64,000 bases of DNA from Ancylostoma caninum (taxonomy: Eukaryota > Nematoda > Chromadorea > Rhabditida > Ancylostomatidae), in contig JBAJFG010000002.1 of NCBI GenBank assembly GCA_037903475.1, positions 2,232,001-2,296,000 on the forward strand, given 5' to 3'. The translations under genes were made by a program, and so were the position numbers. Under the pieces are notes generated by a model. The model was not told where the DNA came from. It was given only the letters and a program-made list of their open reading frames with translations, and did not search any database. Below, in pieces: positions 1 to 52,772 of this stretch; positions within the stretch are counted from its first letter, which is position 1; each line of letters starts with the position of its first letter.

Positions 1-48
1 GGAAGAAGCGACAGCAGTGATTAGATATTTGCCGTACCTCTTATCTTA

Positions 49-38732
<38,684 letters not shown>

Positions 38733-38761
38733 CGCCGAAGACAGCACCGCTGCCTTCGCCA

Positions 38762-41127
38762 CTGCAAAAGGACAACAATGGACGATGAATAACATCATCT
38801 TAGAGTGTCAAATCAAAATATCAAAAGAAATGGTCCGTATGTGAAATTTGATTAGAAAAAATGGGGTGCTGTTTGTAATACCACTATAGGTAATCTTTGG
38901 ACTAGTAATAAAAAGAAAAAATAAAAGGTTTCTTGTTTCCGTTTCCTCCTACCGCTATACGGAAACAAGAGAAAAATTCGGCTGCGCTCACCGGCAGCCG
39001 TAGAAGTAGTACGTCTAGGAAGGCAAGAAGCAGTTGATTTGCAGCGAAAGGAACTTCTTCGTTGAATGAAACAGACTTTACTGATCAGGAAAACACATTG
39101 ACCTGCTTAGTACCAAACATCATTTGGAAAAAAAATGAACGGTTATGGTGCTACAATTTAGAGATATTAATATTTGTCATAGAGGATTCGGGTTCAACTG
39201 GATCAAAGTGTGGTAAATCGTGGTCATAGGGGCGATTCCGGGTGTGGGACTCGTCAGTAGGAGCCTTCGAAACGCAATCAGTTTGCATATGAGAAAAGAC
39301 AAGAAAAATCAGTGAACGAATGAGTAATGATCAGAATTCACAGCGATAGAGAACGAGCTGAACCAGTGCAATGCAGTGATGACGTCATCAAAGATTTAGG
39401 GTCAATTCAATGAATGGTTTTTGCTGGCAAGAAGCAAATAAAATGGCATAAATTGAAAAAAAATTGAAAAAAAAAATCGAGATTTCTGATGTGGAAGAAG
39501 AACCGCCTTATGTAGCACATATGTCCAGTTCACATTAAGAACTATGAGAAAGTCCTTAACCTTGCGAGTACTTCTTCTGGTTAGTCTGGATCAAACTCTT
39601 CTTCCTGCCGTCATCCATCTCCGCTCTGCAATTGGCCCGACGAAAACGAAGTCAGCGGTGCAACGTTCGGCAGCAGCCCGGTGGGGCCATGCGCGTGGGA
39701 GGACGAGCTTCAAGTCTGTCGAGTTGTGCTTGTGATAATGGGATGGAGTATATGCACTTGTGCAGCCGAGCTGACGACGGCGGGCGGGATCAACGGCTCG
39801 TGGCGTTCCGGATGAGGGAGGAGGAGTCAGCGCCTCGTCAGCGTCGATGGTCAGCGACTGATGATGTTCACAGCTATTGTTATCCGCGTCCCTCGGCGCC
39901 CGCCGGCTAAATCGTCCGCTGTGTGGGAGCTGTTATTCGGCCTCCAGGCAACATGTGATGTCTACGCTAAGCCCAGCCGGGGCTTCAGCGAATTCTAATC
40001 AAGTTGTTTCGCTGTCCACTTGGTTCAGTCACGCATCCGGCTGTGGGATCACTGACTCCAATGCTGGTTGCAGAGCGAGAATGGGAGGGGCCAACAGTGA
40101 ATGGGGATTCTGAAGATCCATGGCAGCACAAGAATGACTATATTTCTGTGAGTACGAATGATAATGAACTTATGATGATGTACAAAATAGAAATTCAAAC
40201 GTGATACTCGACTAAGTCCATACGACAAGAATATACTACGAATAGTTTGTTAGCTCAGGCAGTGCCCATAGGGGGACTTTATCTGCAGTTACGACTGCAG
40301 TGGTAATAGAAAGCTGATTGCATATCTTGACGTATTTTTACACCTTCTTTCGTAAGTTTTAATATGTATATGGTGTGATTCCGTCGATTTTGGTGTTCCG
40401 GCACTGTCTCTGATCGGCGAGCCGATACAGCTGCGTTCGTATATACAGACAAAGTCTCCCTGTAAGCACTCTCAAAGTTAACAGATTATACTTTCCATCT
40501 GGAAATATAATAATTGGAGGACGAGATGCATAGCGGGACCAAATTGACCCTTTCACCCGGAGCCTGCTCTTCAATAAATCGTAGTTTATTATCCCACCAG
40601 TGAAAAAACAATAATAAATGGCCTTTCGTTCTGTGCTTCATAAATCCGTCATATGGAAACCAAATACACTAAAACAAAGGGCTTCACCTCTTACCCACAT
40701 CTTCGTTAAGGTCTTGCCATGATTTTGTGGCCAGTACGAAGACTATACAAAAATTTTCCTTGTTTCCGGAAAATGGCGTCAATTGGGGGGGGGGGGGGCT
40801 GGTTCTCAATACGGTGTCGATACCTAGCGCGCTGAGATAGAATAGTTGATGCACCCCGGCCAAGCTGAAATCCACTTGGCTCAAAAATCGGTTTAGCTTC
40901 GATGATAACTCGAATTTTGCAGTTTGGATCTGAACTCGTGCGAGAGAGATGGGGATACGATTTTTGCCGATCAAGAGCGTTCAGATGGGGTTTTAGGTTC
41001 ACATTCAGAAGGGGGAGGGAACAAGGTTCGGCTTCAAAATTTTACTTTGAAATATGTGCTGTCAAGTGAAAGATTGCTCCAATATTATTAACAACGCACA
41101 GTGAGAAAAGATGAAATTATCGCCTAG
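38762..41127. other. upstream region of the channel gene with a GC-rich block
   Basis: This lies directly upstream of NALCN exon 1. A CpG-rich block at about 39590-40110 stands out from the AT-rich surroundings and could be part of the promoter or an untranslated first exon. Open frames there (39632-39910 plus) are low-complexity and unrecognised. No TATA box or terminator can be assigned with confidence. Confidence 0.35.
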
Positions 41128-41406
41128 CAGTGACGGACGCAAAAAGTGGGCGGGAGGGGGGGCGTGGGAAGAAAAGTGGGGTCTCCGCCGTTCTGGGGAC
41201 CCAGACGGAAAATAAAATTAATAATAATAGTAATTATAATAATAAACAATAAATAAAAAATATATTAAAAATAATAATAAAAATAAACAATTAAAAATAA
41301 ACCAACACAAGATTTTTATTTGTATTGTAAAGTAATTTCGAAAATTTGGCGACCCATTCTCGGGGGGGGGCGCCCCTCCCCGCCCCCCCCCCTGCGTCCG
41401 CCACTG
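41128..41406. mobile_element. hAT-type MITE, copy 2
   Basis: Ends CAGTGACGGACGCA and, from the right, CAGTGGCGGACGCAGG. The target duplication TCGCCTAG is exact on both sides (41120-41127 and 41407-41414). The core is an AT-rich ATAATAATAA stretch between G runs. Same family as 16822 and 42016. Confidence 0.85.
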
Positions 41407-42015
41407 TCGCCTAGTAGTGGTTTGGTGAACCTCTAGTCCTGATGATAAAGCCACAAATTGCTGGAGAGAGTATGTCGTGAGAACATCAGCATGAACTGAA
41501 TTGCAAGGGCAAACTTCCTATTCAAAGGACAACGCAAAAACGCGACACTGAACGTGCCGCGTACACAAACATGAATTCTTTTTCCCATGATATTGTTAGC
41601 AATGAGAACTAGCAGCTTCTGTCTTAATGCGCACAAGGCCACAATGACACACAGCTCAGAAGTGCAGCCAGTGTGGGCATGGAGGAGTCAAAACATTGCT
41701 CTTCTTCCAGCACAACTGTGCTGTTTGTACTTTAAGTAATCACTGTTTTTTTCTTCGTTTCGTTGCAGGAACAAACCACTCCAACCATTCCCCTCTAAGC
41801 AATCTCTGAAGAAATTCTTTGGAAGGAGTTCAGTTGATGCTCATCCTGATAGGAAGCTCTATATTCAAATCCGAATAAGTATAGTTGAATTCGAATTTGA
41901 GTATATGATTTCGATGTGGTCGAGAATTTCAATGTCAAGAGAGCAAGGGAGCTAGGAGAGATATTAGATGCTTTGAGACTTCTTCGTTTGCGAATACTTG
42001 TGCCATGTTCGAATC

Positions 42016-42261
42016 CAGTGGCGGACGCAGGGGGTGGGGGATTTCCGAAATTACTTTGCAATACATATAAAAATCTTGTATCAGTTTATTTTTGCTCGTT
42101 TATTTTTAATATTATTCTAAATATAATTTCTATTAATTATTTATTATTATAATTAATATTTTTATTAATTTTATTTTCCGCCTGGGTCCCCAAAACGGCA
42201 GAGACCCCACTTTTTTCCCACGCCCCTCCCCCCTCCCGCCCACTTTCTGCGTCCGCCACTG
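42016..42261. mobile_element. hAT-type MITE, copy 3
   Basis: Inverted ends CAGTGGCGGACGCAG on both sides and an 8-bp flank TTCGAATC / TTTGAATC with one mismatch. It lies only 600 bp from copy 2, in the opposite orientation judged by the position of the G-rich end and the AT-rich core. Confidence 0.8.
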
Positions 42262-42935
42262 TTTGAATCGGAACATAAATTATTGACTGGGTTGACCGAA
42301 CGATTTGGTTTTTGTCTGTTTCGGAGCACATAAAATACCCCAGAAATAGAGGAAGAATTCTCCACGATAAAGAAAGCTCGCGCAGGCTAGCGTTTACCAC
42401 GTAGTGCTAGAGGTACACATGTACTCCACCCGCGGCAATGCACCGACGTATTTGTATGCTTTCAACTCCACTTGCCAATGGGTCTCTTCTACCCACTTTC
42501 TTGGCTTTTTTTTTGCCCCAGCACATCCACGACTCAGTGAAAAGCCTCCACACCCAATAATGATAATATTCCGAATTCCTACAATTTGGTCCTTATGGGA
42601 GCGCTCATTTAGAAATACATTGCTCATAAGGTATTCATAAGGTACCCAACGAATCAGAATTGAGGGTCATTAAAGACTTCAACTACTTCTAGTGTTCATT
42701 AAACTCACAACTCTAACTGTTAACTCGCTATGCGTCCACCTCGATTGCGACAACAAAAACGCTTTATTTATTTGTTACTGCTGAGGTATTGCAAAATTCT
42801 GCTCATATAAATACGAAAGTCATATGGGGCTAAAAGGAAAAGGAACGCGAGGAAGCTTGCGCTATTACGCAAGGCGCAATGGCAGAACTTGGCTTCTTTC
42901 TGTTACGCAAACAAATTGCAAGTGTGGGCAGAAAT

Positions 42936-43189
42936 ATGTATGTATGGTCTATTACCTCTCAGATGGCGCCCGATCTGACATTGTCTGCAATTACGACTTT
43001 GCCTGCAGAATGCGTCTGGAAGGATATTTTAGCGGATGGCAGAGGGGAAACATAAGAATGGAAGGAACCACACCATATGGATATCAAAACAGTGCAAAAA
43101 ATAGATCGGTTAGCCTAAAAATGGTGAAGTCGTAGTTGCGGACAAAGTCAGATCGGGCGCCCTCTGTGAGCTAATAGACTGTATGTACT
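42936..43189. repeat. foldback repeat, copy 1
   Basis: Arms 42936-43003 and 43123-43189 are inverted and about 80% identical (shared core CAGATCGGGCGCC). The arms begin with a TATGTAT motif. A chance frame of 103 codons runs across it on the plus strand. Diverged arms of the same kind occur at 46211-46456. Confidence 0.55.
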
Positions 43190-46100
43190 CAAGTGCTTCC
43201 ATTTCTGAGACACCCTCAGACATCCTAACAATTGAAACCGCAGGTCATTCCAGGTCCAATTTCTAAAAATGGCCTGGGTTTGGGTGTTACTTGAGCTCTG
43301 TTCTGCTGCTGTTCGGTAACTACTTACGTGCTATTCGCTTTTCATGAAGAGATGGAATGGGAAACAAACAGCGACCAGATGGCAACCCAACAACAGGCGA
43401 AGAACACTCAAAGGTACCCTAAACCCTACCCATCTTAGGGAGTGGAGCTCAAATGACATGCGGCTCCAAATGCTGGAATACAAAACACGCAAAAAAAAAT
43501 ACAAAAACCTGTCACATAGTGATCCAGCCCGGATTCCATGAAGAACATTTTTCACAAGCAATTTTTCCTCATTACCTTCAACTCCGCCATCTTACTGCGA
43601 CCCAATTCAATATTGAAGATGATGAGATTTAGCCTGCGATAGCGTTGCGCTCACAATGCTGCAGCAGAACGACATATTTTGTCCTTTTTCGGTCACGTGA
43701 CTGATTATTAGGCTGCTAGTCGCTGACCCTTGAAATTTCATAAGTTCATAAGTTTTTTTTGCCGACAGCGGGACCCAGAGAAATGTCCTAAAATAATTCA
43801 TCCGCAGAAAAATGTCCGAACGATGAGTACATGTTTTCCCTTTGGCTCATTGAGTTCAGTTACTTTCGTCTTCAGCTCTTTATCTTAATTGGTCACGATT
43901 TTTCCATAATTTCGAGATGTGCCAACAAGTTACTAGCCTCCACCTTTACGAAATAGGCAAGAAAAAACCTGCAGAGGCCTGTCTAGCTACAACTCCGTAG
44001 GAAAGAAACCTCGAAGAGTGACCAGGAACCGGGAAACACGAAAGACCTCTTCAGTGGCAATTTCGAGGCACAACACCCCGGGGAATTGGTGGCGAGCGCC
44101 GGAGGGTGCTTTGACTTGATTTAGGAGATTCCGTTACCCATCGCTACCATTCCGCTGCGCTCTTAATCTCTGACAGCACTACATATGTATGTATGTGTTT
44201 GTGCTACCATAGCGGGGTTCCGCGAAAACAGCGCCATTCCCGGTTTTTCGAAGCGCCCCCCCATGTGCTTGGGAGGACACATTTTGTGGCGAAAAGGAAG
44301 CGAAAAGTGGGGACTCGCGGCTTTTTTCGTGAAATCAACTCACACTCCTCGGCGAGGTTAATGCGAAGGAATTCATTTGGCTCAGTTTTTTTTCATGCGA
44401 GGAACGCCAGAAATGGCAAAATTTGGTTACAGCATTAAATCAAATTCTAGCCAAACCTCCCAAAATTTCATTCGGCGAGGCAGACTTTGAATTATTGTAC
44501 AAGCTCTCAAAATGACCTATGAATCTCAATAATTTATGTGCATTCAAACACGTCACAGATGCGAGCAAAGAGACGGCTTGAAAATAACCGGGGAATCGTC
44601 TACAGACGATTGGCATGCTGCACCATCAAACCCTTGCTTTTTCTTCATCAGAGTCCCTGTTATTCTACGAGGAAATTCGAGATTTTTTGATAGTAAACTC
44701 GAGGCCTTCACATCTTCCCTCGTTCCTCTACGATTCCACACATGATTTTTTGAAAAAAAAAATTACTGGAAAATGAAGAGAAGCAACAAGACTACGACTA
44801 GGATAAACAATAAGATTAAAGACAGGGATAAAAAGAACCAGAAGGGATGAGATTAACCAAAACGTGAAAGAAAAACAGCCGAATTAATGCCAGAGAATTC
44901 TGTAGGAGGCAATAATTAATTAACGAACGGAACCAGGAAATGAATTGAGGAATAAGGTCTTCATAACTACCGACAGCTAATGACACAGAAAAAAAGTGTC
45001 ACATTGCTTGTAGCTGCCTTGTAGACAGGAGAACAGGCAGTACATGTGCTTCTAAGTGGTCACATTCGCTCTGAAGTTTTCCAAGTCACACAGGGGCAGC
45101 TTTCAGCTGTAGTTTCTGAATGGGGACCGAGGATGAGTGAAATTCCCATTTGGAAGTAGAGAAATTCCACATTTGTGACGTCGTTTGAGCTCCCAGCTTC
45201 TAGTTCTTGTAGAATTTGTATAATCTGTAGTAGGTAACAAACAGAGGATACAAGAATGCTGTCCCCTTTTGCAATGCGATCTCCTTCATTATACAAAGTA
45301 AAGGAAGCTGAACCCGAATCCGTCCCTCGTTTCTGCTAAACTGCATCGCTAAAGAATTTCAAGAAATCCTCTTCCCAGTACGTGGTTCGTCAAAGAATGG
45401 ATCTGTAGAAGTGACCGCATGGTTTTCACCAGAAGTTTGCGCACGGGATTTACGTATTTAGCAATCAGTCATGGTTTATGGAACTTATTTATTTATTTAT
45501 TCATCTATTCTAATACACAGCAAGGTGTGCCGTAAATTAATGTGAAGTATGTAAGGAAAATGCAGATAACTCAGAACCAAACTTTAGAGAAAAAAACATG
45601 AACTTGAACATTTCGCAACTAAGTAGGTAGGTAAAACTAACAAACGGGGAGATAAGGGTATTCTTGGATTCTTAGAAAATTGCGAAGTTTAGCATTTGTG
45701 ATTGTATCAGAACAAAACTAGCCAGACTACTAGCCAGGAATCATGGATTCCATATCCATTTTGCATCATAACGCAATTTTATGTACAGTTGAAAAGAAAA
45801 TAGAAACCGTATCAACACGTATACTGTACAGAATGATGTCCATGACCTCTTCCTTAGTAGAGTTCAGCAGAAATTGAGAACGCACTCAACATCGGCACCA
45901 TCGACCTCTAATAATGAGATATGTCTCATTTCAAAAAACCATGACATCCTAGAATCTTCCCTTTATACATATGTTGTACGAAGCCATACAGAGTGCGGGT
46001 TATGCTCCTCGACACGAATTAGTGCCATCTCTATAAGAGCGAAAACAGGAGATACGTACTGGTTTTCGACGATTTCCTTGAAGGTTGTTAAGTGATGAAG

Positions 46101-46210
46101 GTTCAGCAATACAACGAAATGTTCAGAAAATCGACAAGCAAAAGAAATCCTGGCAAGGCTATCTCTCGACTACAAACCAACTTCTCTCAATGTTCCATCT
46201 ACATATATGT
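43190..46210. other. intergenic sequence, no gene recognised
   Basis: AT-rich with a short C/G-rich stretch at 44080-44360. The frame at 44193-44438 is not recognisable. The (TTTA)n block with AATACACAGCAAGGTGTGCC at 45485-45535 is the only repeat noted. Confidence 0.45.
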
Positions 46211-46456
46211 ATAGTGGGGTAGCTTAAAGAGTGCCACCGTAACTTTGTCTGCGATTACGACTGCGACGTGTTGTCGGTTGTCTGATCAACCCACTAGATC
46301 ACTAGATCAAATAATACCAAGTCGCATACATTGGACCTTTTACAGGAAAACCTAGAAATCAGATCGAATCAGCTGATCGCTCGGCCGATACCACTGAGGA
46401 GCAGCCGTGATTGCAGACAAATCGCAGACATGCTCTCTATGCTGCCCGACTGTACC
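46211..46456. repeat. foldback repeat, copy 2
   Basis: Inverted arms at 46211-46268 and 46399-46456 share GTCTGCGATT and GACT(A/G)TAC-type blocks with each other and with the repeat at 42936. Identity between arms is lower than in copy 1, so it is probably older. Confidence 0.45.
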
Positions 46457-49400
46457 CTTGTTGCTTGCTCGCTAGAGCTCAGTGGACTTCAGTATGGAAC
46501 CTAGAATATCCTTTGCACTACATAAATATGAAGTGCAACAGAACCACCTATGTAGACAGAAGGTAATGGAGTTCTTTGAACTCTTCAGCAATAAACGTGA
46601 TTTTCAATGAAACGTCGCCAGAGGCGATTTCCACTTCTCTGTATGAATGCCAAGCTGTAGATTTCCACAGGTGTATTCGGAAAGATCATAGGAGTTGTCG
46701 GCTGTTCAACCATGGATAGCTGGGACAGTTCCGGCGTTCAAAATCCAGGTAATGTCTATCGAGTCATGAAAAGCTACTGCTTCAGTACTTTTTGTACGTT
46801 TTTTATTCCCTCTAAAGACAATTAGATCTGGAAGGGAGAAATTCAGGGTCGACGCAGTTCTAGATGCAAAAGATAATTGAAATGCTCAAAAAGAGGAATA
46901 CATCAAGATCTTCGCGCCCGCAACATTTTCTTAACGCCATTCTAAAATCAGACGAATTAGTTGTTGACTGAGTTCACTTGAAAAGCCAACTCTCAGGAAT
47001 TGAAAAAGAAATTAAGAACTCAAAGCATTGGAGTGTACACCGAAGCACGCGGGAAAAACAATCTGAACTCCGTTCTGGACGAGTTTTGTCGTAGGAATTT
47101 TGATTAAAGGAGCTGAAGAGCACGCTCAATCTAAAAATCATGCTGTCACAGCTGGAGAACCTGATAATTTTTGCGGTTCCGATATTGTACTCATTTCTAA
47201 ATATAAGAACTCGAAGAGTGAGTAATTTTGAGCAAAAAAATTCTGAAGAAAATCTTTGGTATCCACGAGGTGCCGCCAAATGTCTCAATAAATTCCTTAG
47301 TTAGCTCCACCAAGCCGAGTAATCAGGGTCAAAATGGAGATTTCACATTTTTTTTTTGCTGAAAGTGTGTCAGAGTGTGTCCGAGAACAATTTCGATGAA
47401 ACAACTGGCTTTGAGGCACGATGGCGAGGTAGTCGAGGCCAAAATCACTCTAGAAGCCAGCAATTTTACGTCCAAAAAGAAAAAAGATTTCTCCTGTTTC
47501 ACATAGTTTTTTTCCAGCTAGTAGAAGAGTTATCTCTGAGAACTGTAGTGATTCCTACAGAAATTTCCCTCATTTCTATGAGAGAATACAGTGTGGGAGG
47601 TGGGAATGCCGTTCAGCTACGATCACTGAAAGCGAGGGACACAGAGCGAAATTGAACGAGGACGAGGGGCAATGGATGCAGTTTATTCGAGCAGCGGCAC
47701 ATCCAAATAAAATGAAAAGACCAATGCTGATTGAAATGGCCGGCGCAGGCAATGGCTTCGCAATGCTCGCCCGAACATACAAAACCGCCTGCGTAAGCGA
47801 GTTCTCGCCCATTCCAGGCTGCAAAGGAACTCGGTGCTTCTCTGAGTCTTCGATTCCGGGAAGGTGGGTAGCCCAGCGACAATTTCCGGGAGGAAGTTGC
47901 GCTCGCGTAAAAGCCAAGGCTCTGCCAGACGAGGAATTGAGCTATTCGAAGAGTGAACAACTTCTAAACAAACAGATCCATGCTTTCCCTGAGATTTCAT
48001 GTATGGAATGTGTGTCCAGCAAAAATTCTCATGGTTCTACGCCTCTTAACCACATAGCAACCACATTCCAAAAGAAATTTGCAGGTACATCCTAAAATCT
48101 TTTCTAACGCTCTTACACCTCCGAAAATTCCAATAGATGGAGGCGGAAAGGCAGATTCGCAGAGATTCTTCAACATAGGATTCGCATAGCCAAACCCGGA
48201 TTCGAAAGCCCTGCAAATGGAGAACCCTCCATTCCACATAGGTGAAAATGCACTACATTCCAACCCAAGGCCATCACACCTTGGTACATCCAGGTGCTTA
48301 TAGCGTAAGCAACTTTTACAAAGAAGAATATCGCCAATGTACTGCCTCCACGTCCAGCAAAATTACTGCTTGTTCCTTGTCAAGCCGGGTCTGAATCACT
48401 GACGGCAACAATATCATTGGGTCATTTTGTCTGCTGTATTATTATGTTCACTGATATTTTTATTATTGGTATTACAACTACATGAAGAGGAAGACTGTTA
48501 TTGTTGTCAACACAGGGTGTTTGTAGTTGGACCATCCCGAGTGGAAAGGATGAATGAATACATAAGTAAACAAATAAATCAATAAGTATTCTTTGGTTAG
48601 TACTTTTGAAGGTGTGGTGGTTTCCAGAAGATTCATAGAGGGGTTTTCTTTGAAAGTCTTAGGACAAGAAATTCTTTAGAGCTTAGTAGGTACGTACCTT
48701 CTCCATATTGGTAGGTATGTACATCTAGAAAATGGTAACTCTTGCTCATGTTCCTTGAAAAAGTCTCTAAAACTCCAAATGATATTATATGCTCTTTACA
48801 CTATTTATTTACAACAAAAATTGACATGTTATACTGATTCTCGGCCGTTAGCCCCAATACATGCCCAATGGGTAATTTAGATAGAAAAGGAAGGGAAGAA
48901 GCACCCACCAGTCCTCCGATGATGGATATCAGGTGCTATACAGGACAAATCTGTGGTTAGGATCCCAAGCTTAGCGCACTGGTGTGCGTGTGTCTCGTTT
49001 AAGACTGTCAGTTGTTCCTAGTCTTCTTCCTTTATTAGATAATCTCCACAGTTGAAAAAAAAAACTAATTCACCTCCAAATGGAGGAATAGGTCGCTGTA
49101 GGTCGAGTTAGTGCCTCCTTTCGAATCTGACTCATTAACGACAGCGTGGATCGCCGGTGAGCTGCGCTTTTTCTCGGCATGGTTTGAGAGATTACTAGGC
49201 CCTAATGATTTTTTAGCGGATGGCGTAGAATGACTTTTGAGTCAATGTGATAGTAAACATCTATCTACACGGTGGACAGTAAACATCTATCTACACTGTG
49301 GAATTTTATAGGAATCCTGGGGCAGATAAAGGAGCTAGAGACTGAGAAAATGTGAAAAAATGCGAAAAAGGGTGCGTTCATCAATGGGGAAAGATTGCTC

Positions 49401-51514
49401 TGTGGGTGGCATCTCAGCACGGAGACAAACCGCGCAGAGCGAAGTGACAAACTGCTGGCAACATGCTTCGAACACCACACAGGATTGCTGACTGTTTCGG
49501 GCCTTTTTAAAGGAAGCAACCACGAGAAATCTCATTCCTGAGATATATGATATTCCCTGTTAATTATTTTGAATGAATGACAGATGTCAAAGCTATTCCA
49601 ATCATAATCGTGGACCCGGCTGCCAAGCTTTAACACACGACGACGACTCGCCAGTGGACACACGCTCTGACGACGCGCCAGTGGACACATGCTAGAGCTA
49701 GTTAGCGCATGGCGCACGCTCTCCCTTCGTGGAGGTATCCGTCGGTGTCCTCACGGGCATTCTAGTCAGTTCATGAAAAAAAAGCTTTTGACCTCTTAGA
49801 TTACCTACGTGCCGCTAAATTTCAGCAATACGAGTTGTGTGTATATCCAAACCGTGGAATATGACACAAACACGAAATTTTACATATTCAGATGCTCCTT
49901 CTAAAGGCTGATTATAGTTCTCACTGTCAATGATGAGAAATTGTGATACTGACCGAATGGTCCTCAATTCTTTCTTGTTGATATTTGTTCTTACTTGAGC
50001 GTTTTCGAGAAATTGTAGCTCACATATCTTATAACGGCGTTTTCTTTCTGAATTTTTGGTATACTCCGCCTATAACTATATTCAGATAGAGAGGGCGAAG
50101 AGTCCGGTAGGAAAAGTTAGGGATTCAGCCAGAAAATTACCGAGGTTGACCCGGAAACTCAACAGAATTCGGGGAGAACCCGTTGCTCGATCGAATTTAG
50201 TTGACGTTCATCACCTGTTGCTAGACTCAACAAGTGATAACACAGGATCGTAGGAAGCAGTACGGCCGAATATTAATGTAAGACAGGTATAGAGAGGATG
50301 ATGCTCACTTCAACAGGAATTTATCCGAAATTCAGAGGAGATTTGCTGATGGTTTTGAAAGTGCACACTTCAACCCGATTCTACCCGGACGGATTTCGTG
50401 GGAAGCACGAATTGAAGTCAGCACCTTAGAGGGAACTTCTCAGAGACCTAGGCGAGAATCGCCTGTGTAAAATGACCAAGGCAACCAGGCACAGCACAAA
50501 GTTAATAAGTAAGGCCCGAAAGCCGCAAGAATACATGTTCTTCGGCAAGAGCATTCTGCATTCAGTGAAGGCAACTCGGTATGGAACAAGTTTAAAAAGT
50601 GAGGAAAGTTTGCCGCCATTCCAAGCTGACTGAAAAACCTTCAGAGTGGAGACGCATGTTGGACGGCTATGAGATGTGAGATGGGAACCACCTGTTTATG
50701 CCTTTTCGGAGAACGCCTATAAATCCACCTAGCTTGTCTATCGATGCTGTCCAGCAAAAATAAAAGTGGCCAAGCGTCGTTGTCCGGAAAAGTTGCATAG
50801 GCGGGCTCTCACAAGCATGACATTGACAAACGTGCGTTGTTGGTCGTCCCATTCTCATAGATTACTCTCAGATGGCGGCCCGCTTCCTTTATCTGCAGGA
50901 AAAAAAGCAATGGTTTGTGGATAAGGGAAAAGGAAGCGAAGAACAATGAGCAAGGGAATTTCGTGCCATGTCAATGGAAGCACGGTTGGAGGAAGCTCTC
51001 GACTTCTTCGAGGACGCTAATACTGCTCCGTTGTCCGGCACAGAACGCTTAGAAGTGCACGAAAAAGGCACTCAAAAACATATTGAACGGCAGTGCCTCC
51101 AACGGCCTCCAACACCTCGCTGACCAAATCGTACCAGGACAGATGCCATAGAGGAATCGACAGTGTCCAAGCAAGCCCAGGATTTTTGGAGCTAGCCTCT
51201 AGAATATTTTAGGCGTGCTGAAGTTGCCTTTGAAGCGGTGCTGCAACCCAATGGGCAAGAAACGAAGCATCTCCAGGAATGGAAATTCGTGACACACGGG
51301 AATTTTCCAAACAAGCCGGGCAGAGCCAGCAGCGCCTCCTTAAACTTATTTGCACGTATTGGCTTTGGGCGTGATGGCAAGCAATTTTCCTTTTTAAGAA
51401 CGGCAGAGGTTGCGAAGACATCGAACATTGCTCATTTCGAACAGATGATATTTATAATCCTTTAAATAAAGCCAATTTAGCCGCCGAGGGGTAAACTCAT
51501 TTGGTCTTCCTGAG
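46457..51514. other. intergenic sequence, no gene recognised
   Basis: A G/C-richer block at 47640-47950 has overlapping frames on both strands (up to 147 codons) but no recognisable family. Tandem duplications lie at 49252-49302 (two units of about 27 bp with AGTAAACATCTATCTACAC) and 49635-49690 (two units of about 28 bp with CGCCAGTGGACACA). Nothing else can be supported. Confidence 0.4.
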
Positions 51515-52412
51515 CAGGGTCAAGCGTCCGATGGGAATTTCCCATGAGGGGGTCGTATGGGGGGGGGGCTGGGAAAGGGGGGGGGTCGTATTGGAGAGGT
51601 GTGGGTGGGGTACATAGAGGGGTGTCTTGACCATTAAATGTAAATTCATGATTGTTTTATGACATGACAAATGACGGTCCGCCCAATTTGTCAGAGGTTT
51701 AGTTTTCTAGAACTTCATATGCTTTTGGGAGCTCGATGGGAAATTTTTCAATTTTTCGGGTCTCCGAGGGGAAATTTCCCATCTAACTCACGCAAGCAGG
51801 TGCGATTATTGGGGTGCGATAATGGGAATGAAGAATCAGTGCTAGGAGCTCTATTACGTGAAGGTAGTGAAATTTCGCTGAAAGGCAAATTCCTTTCATG
51901 AGAGTTGAAGAAGTGAAAATCTCGCAATTTGAACAGATGGTGCAAATGGAGTAAATCTGTTTGGCAAATCACTGAGAAACAATTAGCAGATATCACGAAA
52001 ACTTTCCCTCTACGAGTTTTAGTTGAGGAAATTTCCCACTTGAATACAGAATCTGGCTCCACGAAGTTCGCTCGTTTTCCCGCAATTTTGATGGGAAGTT
52101 CGCCAAATTTCCCATCGATTCCCCATCGAGCTCCCAAAAGCATACGAAGGTTTAGAAAATCGAAACTCTGGCAAAGGATAGAGCTGATCGTCTTTTGTGG
52201 ACAGATAGAAAAACATTCGCTGATTTTGAGTCAGAGAACCTCAGTGCGAGGTCTAAGTAACCCTAGTTTTCCACAAACTGGCGTAACTTGTAGGCGGATT
52301 CTCGCATGTGTAATCGATCGATTTCGCTTCCCTCACTTCACTCTCAAAATTTTTCCATCCTCTCTACCCCATATTGAATTCTGAAGCGGTTCCGACCCGT
52401 GCAAAAATTTCT

Positions 52413-52487
52413 TGGAAACGCCGGGGATCGAACCCGTGGGCGCCCAACGCTGAAACCGATTCCTCGCATGCACTGCCAACCAGTCCT
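52413..52487 (-). ncRNA. tRNA-like fragment with B box
   Basis: The minus strand carries ACGGGTTCGATCCCCG (a T-arm with a consensus pol III B box) and, 35 bp upstream, an A-box-like TGGTTGGCAGTGC. The acceptor stem does not close, so this is not a functional tRNA. It is more likely a tRNA pseudogene or a tRNA-derived SINE piece inside the hAT-like element. Confidence 0.35.
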
Positions 52488-52664
52488 GTTTAGACACGTA
52501 ACATGATCGTTCCTGCTAGCAGTCTGGTCCGATCGGATAAGGAAAGATGTATATCAATCTCAAGGTTGTTTTAGTTCCAATTTTGGGTTTTTAATGTGTT
52601 TCTTTTGTGTGTTCTTCCTTGAAACTGTGCAGTGTTTCAGTGTACAGAGTAAACATGCGGAAGC

Positions 52665-52772
52665 AGAAGGGGGGGGGGTCGTGAAAAGGTGCGGGTTGGA
52701 CGAGGGAATAGGGGGGGGGGGGTCGTGAAGAGGTGGAGGTTGGACGAGGGAATAGGGGGGGGGCGTATTGAG
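52665..52772 (+). repeat. G-rich tandem repeat
   Basis: Two units of about 52 bp, each a run of 9 to 14 G followed by TCGTGAAGAGGTGGAGGTTG and GGACGAGGGAATAG, end in a third G run. The long G runs could form G-quadruplexes. It belongs to the right arm of the hAT-like element; a similar G run is at 51560-51590 in the left arm. Confidence 0.6.

Noticed and set aside
47576..48095. Overlapping frames of 99 to 147 codons on both strands
   Set aside because: High GC content explains open frames on both strands; no family similarity and no convincing splice pattern.
52413..52487. A functional tRNA gene
   Set aside because: The B box is good but the acceptor and anticodon stems do not form.
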